64,000 bases of DNA from Carpediemonas membranifera (lineage: Eukaryota > Fornicata), in contig JAHDYR010000004.1 in NCBI GenBank assembly GCA_019828565.1, positions 248,001 to 312,000 on the forward strand, read 5' to 3'. The position numbers and the translations under genes are program-made. The stretch's first letter is position 1, and every line of letters begins with the position of its first letter. Under the pieces are notes generated by a model. That model made no database searches and was not told where the DNA came from. It worked only from the letters and a program-made list of their open reading frames with translations. Below, piece by piece: positions 9,455-20,400 of the stretch.

Positions 9455-11647
9455 TCACAACTTGGCCACCGGCATCAGCCGCAGTCGCCCCACCGTTATC
9501 GCCTCCCACACCACTGTCAGTACGATAAGCGTCTGCGTCAACAGCAGTGATGGTGAGAACAGAATACTGACAATTCCAGTGGGTATATCGGGCACCCATA
9601 GTTGCCATGTAAGCATGTAACAGAGCCCCATCAGGACGAGAAGCACGCCGAGGAAGGCGAGGACGACGCCAACGAAGATAACATCTGTCACTAGATGCAG
9701 GGGGAAGCCAGGCGGGCACCGTGCGAGGAGCCCCTTATCCGCTTTCGCCATAGCGAGCAGTTTTAGGTGACGAATATGGGTATGATACGCCTTGTACGCC
9801 GAGATGACGGCCAGCATAGCAGTGGTTGGGATGAACATTACCAGGCCCATGACAAGAGGAATCATGTAAAGGAACGTGTCGAACACGACATGGCCCCTCT
9901 CGAATATGGCGAATGAGAAGACGAGAGCCCAATCTTGACCATTCATCTTCACGATAAAGTTGGGGAGGAAAGCAAAGGCGAGGGCCAGGGCGAATATGAC
10001 GGGGTGGCGCTTCCATTCGGCGTGGAGGTAGGCCGTGCCGTCGCCACTCTTGACTGTTGTGAGGCTGAGATGAATGGGCAGCATCGTCACGAGAATAACG
10101 GCTACGAGCGACGTGAACAGGATCAGGGCCCAGAAGAGGGGCCAGTGCATGAACATCAGTCCAGTGTTGTTGCCCTCAATGACGATGGAGTCCTTCACAG
10201 AGCCCAGGGGAGTCGCTTTGCCGTTCACTGAGAATGCATACGAGCAGGCAGTGTCTGTAGTGCCAGCGGTCACATTGAACTCGACCCAGTGCATCTCATC
10301 GTCGTCGTAGAGGCTAGGGTCCCACTCGGCAGTGAGTAGACTGATCGAACCAGTGCCGGGCAAGGCATACTCATACCCGCTGGGCATCAGCGTGCAGGAT
10401 AAGGCCTTGGGAGAGCCGTCAATGACCACAGTCGCGGTATCGGGGCACGCGCCGCTGTATATGGCCCTGATGTGCGAACTCTGGAGCACGCGATGCACAG
10501 GACTGGCGGTCGACAGCATGTGCCCCTGGGGTGGGTTACTGGGCAGCAGCAGGGGGCCAGTGCCGAGCTGGTCGTGGACAGAGGCAAGGCCATGGTCGAC
10601 GACGACTGCCTGGAACCTTGTGTGTGCAAATGACGTCGTCGAGATCTCTGGAGTGTGATTATCTCCGAATCTACTGTATCCCCGCCTGTGGATATGACCG
10701 CAAAGATGGAGGGCGGTGTTGTTCCGAGACACGATTGACTTGAACGAAGTCTTTGTCAGCGTCTGCACCTGGGTCCATCTAGCGCACTGATGGGCCGCAG
10801 TTATCACTATAGAATCCGTGGGGAAGGCGTCTTGGATCGCCTCGACCTGCGAGTCAATCAAATTTCCGTAAAAGTTGGCTGGGGCGGTCAGACCCGGGTC
10901 CGTCTGGGGCAGGTTCATGAGAAGGAGGGTCAGGTTGTCCAGGGGCATGGGGTAATCGAGCCTGAGGAGGTCACCGCGACGCTCGACCGTCATGGTTACT
11001 GTCTGGGCCCCGCGATCGTCAGAAATCTGCGTCACGTCGGAGAAATGGAGCTTTCCTGTGGGCGTACGGGCGAAGAAGAGGCTCATATCAGATCTGGGCG
11101 ATCCAGAGTTCATGGCGTCGTGGTTACCAATCATATCGATGTATCTGAGTGGATCGTCCCAACCTGTGGCCTCAAGGTCGGTCACGTACATGTCCCACTC
11201 GCCCTCGATCTGTCCGCGGACGAAGGGGAAGTCGATCACAGCGTCTGTGGTATCTCCAGTGTTGATGATGAAGGCGGGTCGCCATTCATCCCTTGCTTTG
11301 GTCAGAAAGGCGTGGTATTTCTCATGTCGGGAGGGCACGTCGACCTTGTAGTGGATGTCAGTGCTCTGGAGGAACCAGACGATGTTCTCGAAGGAATCAT
11401 CCATCACAACTCCGTCGCTGGCGTCCGATTTGAAGGTGAGTTCGTTGTTGTCGGTCCATGCATGGTGGATATCCAGATACCGAACAATCCACGGGAGAGG
11501 AAGGAGGACACAGATAACAATGACGATTGCAATGATCGATCTGATAGGAATAGCCCGAATGATTGACATCGTCCCGTCCTCGCGCTTAGCGTGCCTCTTC
11601 ATCCATAGAAAAAGAAGCGCAGCAGTTCCTAGTATAGAGTTATTCAT
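9455..11647 (-). CDS. TMEM62-like transmembrane calcineurin-type metallophosphoesterase
   Basis: 730 residues, ATG at 11647. Metallophosphoesterase metal ligands appear in order: D-x-H (TDIH, Asp97/His99), GD (Asp132), GNHD (Asn175/His176/Asp177), a lone His (AAHQ, His286) and GHIH (His318/His320). One N-terminal membrane segment (about 36-55) places this domain on the lumenal/extracellular side. After a beta-rich stretch (about 370-500) come about five more TM segments (about 510-535, 560-580, 595-625, 650-680 and 695-715). This order matches the TMEM62 family, whose substrate is not established. All metal ligands look intact, so catalytic activity is likely. Confidence 0.8.
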   Translation of the reverse strand: MNNSILGTAALLFLWMKRHAKREDGTMSIIRAIPIRSIIAIVIVICVLLPLPWIVRYLDIHHAWTDNNELTFKSDASDGVVMDDSFENIVWFLQSTDIHYKVDVPSRHEKYHAFLTKARDEWRPAFIINTGDTTDAVIDFPFVRGQIEGEWDMYVTDLEATGWDDPLRYIDMIGNHDAMNSGSPRSDMSLFFARTPTGKLHFSDVTQISDDRGAQTVTMTVERRGDLLRLDYPMPLDNLTLLLMNLPQTDPGLTAPANFYGNLIDSQVEAIQDAFPTDSIVITAAHQCARWTQVQTLTKTSFKSIVSRNNTALHLCGHIHRRGYSRFGDNHTPEISTTSFAHTRFQAVVVDHGLASVHDQLGTGPLLLPSNPPQGHMLSTASPVHRVLQSSHIRAIYSGACPDTATVVIDGSPKALSCTLMPSGYEYALPGTGSISLLTAEWDPSLYDDDEMHWVEFNVTAGTTDTACSYAFSVNGKATPLGSVKDSIVIEGNNTGLMFMHWPLFWALILFTSLVAVILVTMLPIHLSLTTVKSGDGTAYLHAEWKRHPVIFALALAFAFLPNFIVKMNGQDWALVFSFAIFERGHVVFDTFLYMIPLVMGLVMFIPTTAMLAVISAYKAYHTHIRHLKLLAMAKADKGLLARCPPGFPLHLVTDVIFVGVVLAFLGVLLVLMGLCYMLTWQLWVPDIPTGIVSILFSPSLLLTQTLIVLTVVWEAITVGRLRLMPVAKL

Positions 11648-12053
11648 GTGTGTGCTGGTTTCTTGGCTCTTAGTAGCTGGACGGCCAATAATTACAGCGG
11701 CCGAGATATTGTGCGGATTAAGCGCCTGTTCTTAATCAAGCTTGGGGGCCATGCGAGCGGGTGAACGGGCCCGCGGTGACTGGTAAAGCCGTGCGGGCAT
11801 GGGGGGTCACTTTTTGATTTCCCGATGTCGTCTGTATCTAGGTTCTAAAAATACTGCTATGATTCCATCCATGTTGGGGCGACAATGACGGATATATAGG
11901 CCCACCGTGCATGCGGCTAATCGCATTGGATGTGTCGTAGGGCCTTCGCGCCTTCGTAGATGTGGGGGCCATGACAAAATGAAAGCATCAATCAACCACA
12001 CGCAGAGAACACGCACCCTTCCCGCCTCCGCCCATCGTTTACTCCATTCACCC
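11648..12053. other. intergenic region; TATATA box for the phosphoesterase gene only
   Basis: About 400 bases without a supported gene. TATATA at 11893-11898 lies about 246 nt upstream of the phosphoesterase ATG on the minus strand and is a candidate promoter element. Confidence 0.35.
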
Positions 12054-13508
12054 TCACACCCTCGCAGTCTGTGCAATATTGACGAAGGCCTGCTTCCTTT
12101 CCGTCGACGCCCTATTGTCCGTCCCGGGCTCGACCACGGCGCCAGGGCCGACGATGCAGTTGACCAGACGGCACCCAGCCCCAACCCGCCCGTTCTCACA
12201 GACGATAACTCCGTCCAGAGTGCATCTCGGGCCGACAGACGCCCCGGGCATGATGACGCTAGACTGCACCACAGTGGCGACCGAGTCGTCGAGGTCCATG
12301 ATCGACGCGGCAGGGTCCTCGGGCGCCCACTCGACAGTAGCGGTACCGTCAACGTATGAACTGCGGACGCAGATGAGTTTCAGGTTCTTAGCGGCCTTGA
12401 GGGCCTTATCAATAGCCTTCTCGCGCTTCTTCTTCTCTCTCGGCTTCAAACCCTCAAGATCCTTCATGAGCGCCGCCTTCTCCGGCATCTCGAGCTCTGC
12501 CACCTCGAACAGGGGCAGGGCGTTGACGTGTGGGTTGGGGATCCATGATTTGACAGCTTCAACTCGGTCGGGGTACTCAGAGCCCTTGCGGTTGGGCGGC
12601 ACGTCGAACAAAGCATCTTTGGACGCTCCGTAGTGCTTGATGAGAGCGTTCACAGTCTCAATATAGCTCCATCTCGTCCCGACACGGCCGAGGAACGCAG
12701 CGCCGCAGTGGTCGACCAGATGGACCCGGGGCGACGATGCACCGGGCTTGGACTGCTGGTGGGCGAGATAGGGGAGGAGGTCGTGATCAAAGTTGCCTGA
12801 ACAGTCGTCGTTGGCGATGATATGTTGGAGGGCGGCGACGTTGAGGACAACGGCATGCGGGGGCCGGCGGTAGGCCGTATACGTCACTGTTCCGTGCTTA
12901 GAGGCCACGTACTGCGACACATTGATCTTCTCGGCCTGGTTGAACGACTCGTGCGCGCTGAGCCATACGAGAGGCCTTGTCTGAGAGACGACGTCGACCT
13001 CAGCAGTGCCAGTAACCCACACGTTGGCGTCTTGGTCCTTGTTGTCTGTCTGGGGCGCAGAGGGGTGTAGCGCGCTCATGCACACCATGATGTGTGCGTC
13101 GGCACCGTCCTCGCAGGGGCGGGTCGCAAGGTAGAAGCGACGCATCATCTCGGGAAATGAAAGATCGGTGACCAGGTTCGCGGGGATGATCAGTGTGTCT
13201 GTTGTGAGCAGACCGTCCTTGACGAGGCTCGCGATGGCCTCCACGGGCGATTCCTCCTGCTGAGGAGAGCGAACGGTGATCTCCATCTCGTTCTCATCCA
13301 TGCTTCCGACCTTGTCCTGGATAGTGTCGCTGTATATCTCGGGGCAAAGCACCACAATGCTCTTGAACTGAGATCTGATGAGGGAATCGAGGCCGTGCGC
13401 CAGCAACGTCTTCCCGAGAACTGTAACGAAAGGAAGATTGCGATCTTGCGTCAGTGGATCAATTGGGCTCTCATAACCAACAATCAGCACAGCATGGGCA
13501 TCAAGCAT
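12054..13508 (-). CDS. EIF2B3: translation initiation factor eIF2B subunit gamma
   Basis: 484 residues from the ATG at 13508; the frame extends to a TTG at 13583. The N-terminal half is a nucleotidyltransferase-like fold (DAHAVLIVGYESPIDPLT aligned with the usual AVVLAAG-x-G-x-R region). The glycine-rich catalytic loop has degenerated, as is common in the eIF2B gamma and epsilon bodies. The C-terminal part (about 375-470) has the hexapeptide rhythm of a left-handed beta-helix (SVIMPGASVGPRCTLDGVIV, then GRVGAGCRLVNCIVGPGA). No W2/HEAT domain follows, which favours gamma over epsilon. eIF2B is the GTP-exchange factor for eIF2 and a target of translational stress control. Confidence 0.72.
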   Translation of the reverse strand: MLDAHAVLIVGYESPIDPLTQDRNLPFVTVLGKTLLAHGLDSLIRSQFKSIVVLCPEIYSDTIQDKVGSMDENEMEITVRSPQQEESPVEAIASLVKDGLLTTDTLIIPANLVTDLSFPEMMRRFYLATRPCEDGADAHIMVCMSALHPSAPQTDNKDQDANVWVTGTAEVDVVSQTRPLVWLSAHESFNQAEKINVSQYVASKHGTVTYTAYRRPPHAVVLNVAALQHIIANDDCSGNFDHDLLPYLAHQQSKPGASSPRVHLVDHCGAAFLGRVGTRWSYIETVNALIKHYGASKDALFDVPPNRKGSEYPDRVEAVKSWIPNPHVNALPLFEVAELEMPEKAALMKDLEGLKPREKKKREKAIDKALKAAKNLKLICVRSSYVDGTATVEWAPEDPAASIMDLDDSVATVVQSSVIMPGASVGPRCTLDGVIVCENGRVGAGCRLVNCIVGPGAVVEPGTDNRASTERKQAFVNIAQTARV

Positions 13509-13727
13509 CCTCAGCGTACAGGTTTTGCCAGAAAAGCGCACTGCATAGAAATCGTCGTGATTTTGGCTCAAAAGGCTCCCCAATAGCCCATATCAGCTCA
13601 GTAGGCATCATAGCATCCCAGTTTGAGTCTGTCTTTCCTGTGCATTTTATGGCACAACCTTCGGCATTGGATGTTCAATGCAGCCAGCTCAGCAAATTCC
13701 ACAAGTTCAAACCTTCATTCCCACCTA

Positions 13728-15795
13728 ATGTGCCAGGAAAGGGCGATTTCTATTCTCCTCGAACTCCGAGCAACGCGCAATGAGCCCCGACTTGCCAACC
13801 GAACCTTCACAACAGCCGAGATCCAAAAGATTCTCTCTATTCTCCAGCAATTCATCGATAAGGAGTACAATATCTATGATTTCGAGGACCTGTACATCTG
13901 GTGGGAGCAGCATTGTATTGAAAACGTTCGTCGCCACCCCATTTCTCACACAGGGTCTACCTCCAGCAGATGCGGTCGACAACGACGCCATCACCGAGAT
14001 CAGCACCCACACTGCAGACGAGCTGTATGAATTCATCGACGTTCTCTCGTACACCCACGGGATTGACCTTTGCTCGGCCTTCCCGGACATCGTCGACCAG
14101 GAGGTCTGGCTCCAGTCAGCTAACAACCTCATACGACTGTTAGACTTCGACCAGGCGGGTAACCTATCCCACGACAAGCTTCTCTTCCTTGTCCTAGCCC
14201 TCCTCTCACCCCCGGAGCTACAGGCAGCAACCCCAGCAATCCTGGTCAAGGCCACGTGCGACCTCTGCTCACAGATGCCCTCCAAGGACGGCAGGGTGGC
14301 GCTGTCCGCGTTCAAGGAGTTCTTGGCAGGCCCGCGGTGTGACGTGCCCTTTGATGCGATCGATGCGGCGGTTGAGAGATTGAAGAAGATATTGGAGATC
14401 CTGAAAGTCGACCCGACCGTTGGCGAGACCATGAAAACTATAGAAAATGTGACAACTATTCCGGCACTCTGGCCATCAGCGGTCACGGAGTCTGTTGAGT
14501 CATATCAGGAAGATTTGAACGTAGCACCCGCCTTAATCCACTTCCTTTTGATTCACTCCATTGGAATCCGAATGAGTTCCAGATTCAAGCTCGACGGCTT
14601 CCACAAGGAGCTTGCTGGCGAGATTGTGGAGGCATATCATCTCATGTACCATCTCGAGGTCTCTGATGACCCTGATCGACTCAAGCTGGAGTCTCCATTT
14701 ATTGTGACCCAGCAGTCTCTTGTCCGCTACCAGGACATGATCAACAGGATCATCGGACTGCTGGCGGCGGGCACTGATGGCATGGGGGCCAGTCCGTCGG
14801 TGATACGGCCAGGCAGACCCGTGGGATCTGTCACTATCAACGGGGCAATATTCCACGGGTCGACTGACTCTGAACGTGCAGTTTTAGCCGCTCATTGGGA
14901 AGAGCTCGATCTCGAGGACTTCCTGGTGACCCACGGCCTGGAGCTCGACGTGACCTACCCGACTCCAGACGTGAGAAGTAGGTCCCATGAAAACGACTCA
15001 AGCAACGGCAGCGGGCAAGTGAACGCCACCCTGGTGAGTCGCCTGCAGCAGGCTTACCGGACTGATCCAGTCCCATCAATTGATTCGAGTTCATCGCCCG
15101 GCCGGGTGAAGGAGGATGAGCTGAAAGGCCTGCTCACCGCCATGGCAGCGGCGGGCCCGACCACCGCTAACCCGCAGCTTCGGCCCCCCTCTCGGCAGCG
15201 GTCCAGGGCTGCATCGGTTGCGTCCATCATCTCTGAGCGGCGGGAGCTCCCTGCCATCAAGCCTGTGGCCACTAGGCCGAAGGCTATGGTGCTCGACGAC
15301 GATGACGACGATATTGATTACTTTGAGTTGAATGAGATCAGCAGTCCCGTGCCGCTCGAGAGGGACTTCGTGCCGATGTCTGCGGTCATGCCGATGGGGC
15401 CGGTGCCTTTCGACGTCCGATCGGTTGCTTCGAGCGTGATCAGCGCCAAGCCTTCACCACAAGAGGTTGGGCGGCCGCAGAAGCTTGTGTTGGACGGGAA
15501 GCCGCCCCTCAGGCAGGGTAGGCCGACCCCCACACCGGTATCAAGGCGGACGTCTCAGGCAGACATCGGGGGTGGCCGGGCTCCTAATCGGCCGATGTCT
15601 GCCTCGTCGGTGAGAGACAAGAAGCCCGCGGGGAAAGCGCCACCGTGGGCCAGACCTACAGAGAGCAGCAGCAGACGCCGTGCGGTGACGTCCAAGGAGC
15701 GTCGGGAGAAGGCGCAGGAGAAGGCGGGGGACCATGTGGCCAGCGACTATTCCACGATCCTAAGCAAGACCAGGCTCAAACCGAACCCCTTCTAA
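13728..15795 (+). CDS. orphan protein with EF-hand-like loop, spliced: join(13728..13925, 13954..15795)
   Basis: A single frame starting at the ATG at 13780 gives a Ser-rich, unconvincing N-terminus. Frame 3 over 13728-13925 instead encodes a well-formed helical stretch (TFTTAEIQKILSILQQFID, then an Asp/Tyr/Trp-rich segment). Removing a 28-nt intron (13926-13953, GTTCGT...CTCACACAG) joins it exactly to the downstream frame, giving 679 residues. A DFDQAGNLS segment resembles an EF-hand loop (about residue 115). Residues 1-350 are predicted helical; from about 370 on the protein is disordered, with Pro/Arg/Ser-rich tracts and basic C-terminal helices. No family is recognised; a cytoskeletal or scaffold role is only a guess. 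The start could also be the ATG at 13671. Confidence 0.65.
13926..13953 (+). other. 28-nt spliceosomal intron
   Basis: GTTCGT at the 5' end, CTCACACAG at the 3' end. Removal changes the frame in exactly the way needed to connect two good coding segments. It has the same length and 5' hexamer as the NF-YA intron at 16805-16832. Confidence 0.6.
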
Positions 15796-15853
15796 GGCAC
15801 GGCTGGGAGTTTTATAGCAGTGGCATTGCCCTTTACTACTAAATGATTCATGG

Positions 15854-16273
15854 TTACAGCTCATCCGTGGGATCGGTGTCCTCGTCGCTGTCAAAGTGCG
15901 TGGACGTGTTCTTCATTCCGAACTCGGTCAGGAGACCGTCCCGGAACTTAGCGCTTAGCTCGCGGTACTCCTCGTCCACCACACGATGCTCCTTGGTCTC
16001 CCGGGTCATGTTGAAGTCGGCGTTCTTGAGAAGCTCTTGAACTTCGAGAGGCAGGTCCTCGCCTCCGCCGTTGTCGATCTCTTCCTTCATGTCCATAACA
16101 ACGTCCATGAGGTCCTTGATCATGCGAAGACTCTTCAGTATGTCGTTTTCCTCGCCCAAGGGCTTGTCTTCGTCAGGAACGTCCTCTTCCGTGGTATTTT
16201 CCTCACAGTGAACGTAGGAGAAGCATGAAAAGAGAATGACTGTCAAAAGAAGTAACGCCAGGAGCTTTCTCAT
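15854..16273 (-). CDS. small acidic ER-lumenal protein with C-terminal TDEL
   Basis: 139 residues from the ATG at 16273; an upstream in-frame TTG was not accepted. A strong signal peptide (1-22, cleavage near VHC) is followed by an acidic, helical mature protein with two N-glycosylation sequons (ENTT, KNTST) and the C-terminus DPTDEL. The -DEL ending is a variant of KDEL/HDEL ER retrieval signals, so residence in the ER lumen is likely. No domain is recognised; a chaperone cofactor is possible but not shown. A TATATGAG box lies at 16351-16358 on the minus strand. Confidence 0.65.
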   Translation of the reverse strand: MRKLLALLLLTVILFSCFSYVHCEENTTEEDVPDEDKPLGEENDILKSLRMIKDLMDVVMDMKEEIDNGGGEDLPLEVQELLKNADFNMTRETKEHRVVDEEYRELSAKFRDGLLTEFGMKNTSTHFDSDEDTDPTDEL

Positions 16274-16350
16274 GCTTGATGGCTTGTGGTGAATGTGAGA
16301 AACAGATTTGCTCAATCTTCTCGATATCCTCGATCAATCCACCGCCACAC

Positions 16351-16358
16351 CTCATATA
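16351..16358 (-). promoter_or_regulatory. TATA-like element
   Basis: TATATGAG on the minus strand, about 80 nt upstream of the ATG at 16273. Confidence 0.3.
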
Positions 16359-16402
16359 CCCCCGCTGCCATCGTTTACATGACCATAAATGCCAGCCCCT
16401 GT

Positions 16403-16946
16403 TCAGCAGAGCAGCTTGTTGCACAACTCCACCATACTCATTGCCCGACCAAACGTCGCCCCCGCCTCATTCCCCGTCTGCCCCCCTGTCCCAGCCGAGC
16501 TCTCCCCCGGCGGCCCTCTCGTGGCTGTCCCGAGATTCCTCGCGCATCTTCGCCTGGCCCCACCACGGCGACCGCGTCGTCCTGTCTGCGGTGGTGGGGG
16601 TGTGGAGTCGGGTTGGGGCATGTCAGACGGATGTGTGATCAGTGGCATCAGGCCAGGTCGCTCAGACACAGTCTCGGGCTCGGGCTCGCTGGGCTCGTTT
16701 GTGGATGAGGGTGGAAGTGTGATTGGAACGCTTCCCTCGGCATTTTGCACCTTCGCATACTTTCCTTTCTCGTCCCGTGGCCTTCCTGCGAACTGCAGCC
16801 GCGCCTGCGTTAGTGTTGGACAAGGCACGAACTGGACCTCGACGTAGGATGATGCCGGACGTCCTACGCCTCATGATCGCTTGAAACTGCTTTGGGTTGA
16901 CGTATACCATCACGCTTCCATCTGGATGGACGACCTCGAACACCAT
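16403..16946 (-). CDS. NF-YA-like CCAAT-binding factor subunit, spliced: complement(join(16403..16804, 16833..16946))
   Basis: The first exon carries VYVNPKQFQAIMRRR, the NF-YA A1 helix that binds the NF-YB/C dimer. Removing a 28-nt intron (16805-16832) fuses it to ARLQFAGRPRDEKGKYAK, which fits the A2 DNA-contact segment ending in the RPR-x-x-x-G-K/R-Y/F pattern. The tail is Pro/Ser/Arg-rich. With the conservative ATG at 16946 the protein has 171 residues. The same frame is open upstream to about 17150 without an ATG, so a further 5' exon may exist. The linker and A2 are divergent (the usual ESRH-x-HA-x-x-R is not obvious). NF-Y binds CCAAT boxes in promoters. Confidence 0.7.
16805..16832 (-). 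other. 28-nt spliceosomal intron in the NF-YA gene
   Basis: On the minus strand the intron begins GTTCGT and ends ACTAACGCAG, with a perfect ACTAAC branch-site motif four bases from the 3' AG. Splicing restores one continuous NF-YA-like frame. Confidence 0.75.
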
Positions 16947-17485
16947 CCTGTTTCTCCCGTTGATTGTGCTCCCACCATCGACTTCACGACTCGACCTTTG
17001 CTGCGAGGTGAGTGGTATGAGATGGTCCAGGCCGCCATGGGATGCGGGATCATCCTCTGTCGACCCCAATGCCCAGTGGGGGAATTGACCAAGACCTGTT
17101 CGACCCGATTCTTCAGTTTTCCTTCTGATGGAGAGTGCCTTCCCTTACGGTCCTGGTCCTGAGTCAGTCTGACGCTCGCCACGTTGCACGAGTGGGCCTT
17201 CAGGATGGCGGTAACGTCCTTCGGTCGCCCCAACGACAATGTCGTTCACTCAGATGGTGGCGTTCTTGCACGGCTTCGTCGGCTCCATCTCCTGGCCATA
17301 TTCGAGGGAACCTGGTTGTCCCGGACGCAGCCCTTGCCCTCAGTGGCCACAAGCTCGATATTTACGTATTACATTTTAGGAAGAGGTCAGCCGCCCCTCG
17401 GTGCGTTGGTGCTCAGCATTCGGGGCATATTAGGGCTGAGTGCCACTCTTTCATCTTGACAAGCACGAACTTTTGAGACGTCACG
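16947..17485. other. intergenic region between NF-YA and the first WD40/kinase gene
   Basis: It holds the upstream part of the NF-YA open frame (no ATG found) and the 83-bp leader of the kinase gene. From 17403 the sequence is duplicated at 28047. No other gene is supported. Confidence 0.4.
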
Positions 17486-20400
17486 ATGTCGGACTGCTCA
17501 AAGTCGCTGACACGAAGACCATCCAAAACTCAGCGAGATGAATCAGTGACGATGCAGAAAGTTCGTTCCACGCCACCCATTTACGCAGCTGGTACGTTCC
17601 CCGCCACTTTGGCGCAGAGATGCAGCCCGCGGCGAGTTCAAGAGCACTAACACAGTGGATCTCAACAATGGTGCGTCCTCCCCGAGAATCTCACGCAGCA
17701 GCGAGTGCAGAGCAGTAGATCACATGATCAGAGACGCCACTACGCGCGTCTTCGCCCCAGAGGACAAGCTCCACCTCAATCCCATCGGATCCTCGCCCCT
17801 CACCGCTACAGACCTCAGCCGCGTCCTCAACCACCTCTCGACGCGGCCCAGAGAGTTCAGCATGAGGCTGACTGAGCCCGACCTCACTGTCACGATGAGG
17901 TATGGCAAGCTGGCCGCCGACAAGCCCGACAGCGCCATCGACGATCTGCTCGCTGCCTGGAATGCGAGGATGGCTGAGTGCATCCAGACGATGAAGGGTC
18001 ACACCGATGAGGTGTTCAGCGTCGCCTTCCTCCCTGACGGCACCATGGTCACTGGAGCACGCGATGGGACGACCAAGCTGTGGGACAAGCGCGGCGCCTG
18101 CAAGACGATGGAGCATGGTGGGACTGTTTGGTGCATCGCCGTCTCCCCGGACGGGTCGACCATCGCCTCGGGCGGTGATGACCACAAGATCAAGCTGTGG
18201 GACCAGACCGGCAGACTCGTCAAGACGCTCGAGGGGCACACCAATAATGTGTGGAGCCTCGCCTTCTCCCGAGACGGCAAGACGCTGGTGTCCGGATCAT
18301 ATGACAACACAGTCAGGACGTGGGACGTCGCCACCGGCGAGTGCAGGACGATGGAAGGGCACTCATTTGGGGTGCTCTCCGTCGCCATCTCCCCCGACGG
18401 CAAGACCATCGTCTCTGGATCATGGGATTATACCATCAAGGTGTGGATCGCTGAGTCGGGCAGACTCGAGCAGACTCTGGCGCGCTACAAGAATTCTGTC
18501 ACCACCGTCGCCATCTCCCCGGACGGCGCCCTGCTGGCCTCTGGGTCTTGCAACCACACCATCAGACTCTGGGACACCAGGACCTGGGAGTGCGTCACCG
18601 TCCTCAGGGGGCATGCGAGTTCTGTCCGCAGTGTCGCCTTCTCGCCCGACGGCAGGACCCTCGCCTCTGGTTCTGATGACAACACCATCAAGTTCTGGAG
18701 CATCGACAGCGGCGAGTGCTTCAAAACGCTCAGAGGTCACACAGATTGGGCGAACAGTGTCGTCTTCTCCCCGGACGGGTCGACCCTGCTCTCTGGGTCA
18801 AAGGACAAGACCGCCAAGCAGTGGTCCCTCGGTCGCTCTCCCGAGCTCACCGCCCTCGACCAGACCCTCGCCCAGCCTGTCCCGGCCGCGGCCATCGTCC
18901 GCCTCGAGGGCACCGTCGCCGACCTCACCCGCGTCCTCGACCACCTCTCGACGCGGCCCAGAGAGTTCAGCATGAGGCTGACTGAGCCCGACCTCACTGT
19001 CACGATGAGGTATGGCAAGCTGGCCGCCGACAAGCCCGACAGCGCCGTCGACGATCTGCTCGCTGCCTGGCATGCGAGAATGGCTGAGTGCATCCAGACG
19101 ATGAAGGGTCACACCGCTGACGTGAACAGCGTCGCCTTCCTCCCTGACGGCACCATGGTCACTGGGTCATGGGATGGGACGACCAAGCTGTGGGACAAGC
19201 GCGGCGCCTGCAAAATGTCGATGAAGCATGGTGAGAACGTTTGGTGCATCGCCGTCTCCCCGAACGGGTCGACTATCGCCTCGGGCGGGAGTGACCGCAA
19301 GATCAAGCTGTGGGACCAGACCGGCAGACTCGTCAAGACGCTCGAGGGGCACACCAATGATGTGAGAAGCCTCGCCTTCTCCCGAGACGGCAAGACGCTG
19401 GTGTCCGGATCCGATGACAAGACAGTCAGGACGTGGGACGTCGCCACCGGCGAGTGCAGGACGATGGAAGGGCACTCAAATTGGGTGCTCTCCGTCGCCG
19501 TCTCCCCCGACGGCAAGACCATCGTCTCTGGATCATGGGATTATACCATCAAGGTGTGGATCGCTGAGTCGGGCAGACTCGAGCAGACTCTGGAGGGCCA
19601 CACGAATTATCTCACCACCGTCGCCATTTCCCCGGACGGTGCTCTGCTGGCCTCTGGGTCTGGCGACCACACCATCAGACTCTGGGACACCAGAACCTGG
19701 GAGTGCGTCGCCATCCTCAGGGGGCACACGCACTTTGTCATCAGCGTCGCCTTCTCGCCCGACGGCAGGACCCTCGTCTCTGGGTCTGGTGACAACACCA
19801 TCAAGCTCTGGAGCATCGGCAGCGGCGAGTGCTTCGCGACGCTCAGGGGTCATGACAATATTGTGCGCTGTGTCGCCTTCTCCCCAGACGGGTCGACCCT
19901 GCTCTCTGGCTCTGACGACAAGACCGCTAAGCAGTGGCATATCAAGCACTCGCCAGAGATCGAGGAGGTCTGCGCCCAACCCACGCTCGGCGCCGACATC
20001 CGCCTGCCGTCCGACGACTCGCCCCTCAACATCCGCGACCTGGCGCGGGTCGTCATCCACATCCTCGCCACGGGCCTGCCCCGCTCCTTCGAGATGAGGC
20101 TGGCCCACCCCGAATACACCGTCTCTCTTGGTCCTACCGGTTTCACGACGAGCCAAGCCGCCGATGTTGAAGCCCTTCTCGAACTACTCAACCGCCACCT
20201 CGTGATGCAGAAACTGTTGGCTGAAACACGTGCTCTCAACGCTGTTGACGAAGCGCTTTACGTGGCCGCGGATCTGAGCGACGCCAAGCGCCTGCTGGCC
20301 GCCGCCGGCCCGCACGCGACGCAGCACGAGGCGCGAGTGCTCGCGCTGAGGACCGACCTCGCCCGCCTCCAGCCCGTGCAGGCGCTCGCCAAGGACCCGA

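Noticed and set aside
13780-13925. Single-exon start at the ATG 13780 for the 13.7-15.8 kb gene
   Set aside because: It gives a Ser-rich, low-quality N-terminus, whereas the overlapping frame is strongly protein-like and joins perfectly through a 28-nt intron.
17655-17657. GTG start for kinase copy 1 (and 28299 for copy 2)
   Set aside because: The G is the last base of an ACTAACACAG acceptor. A spliced ATG exon upstream explains the frame better than non-AUG initiation.
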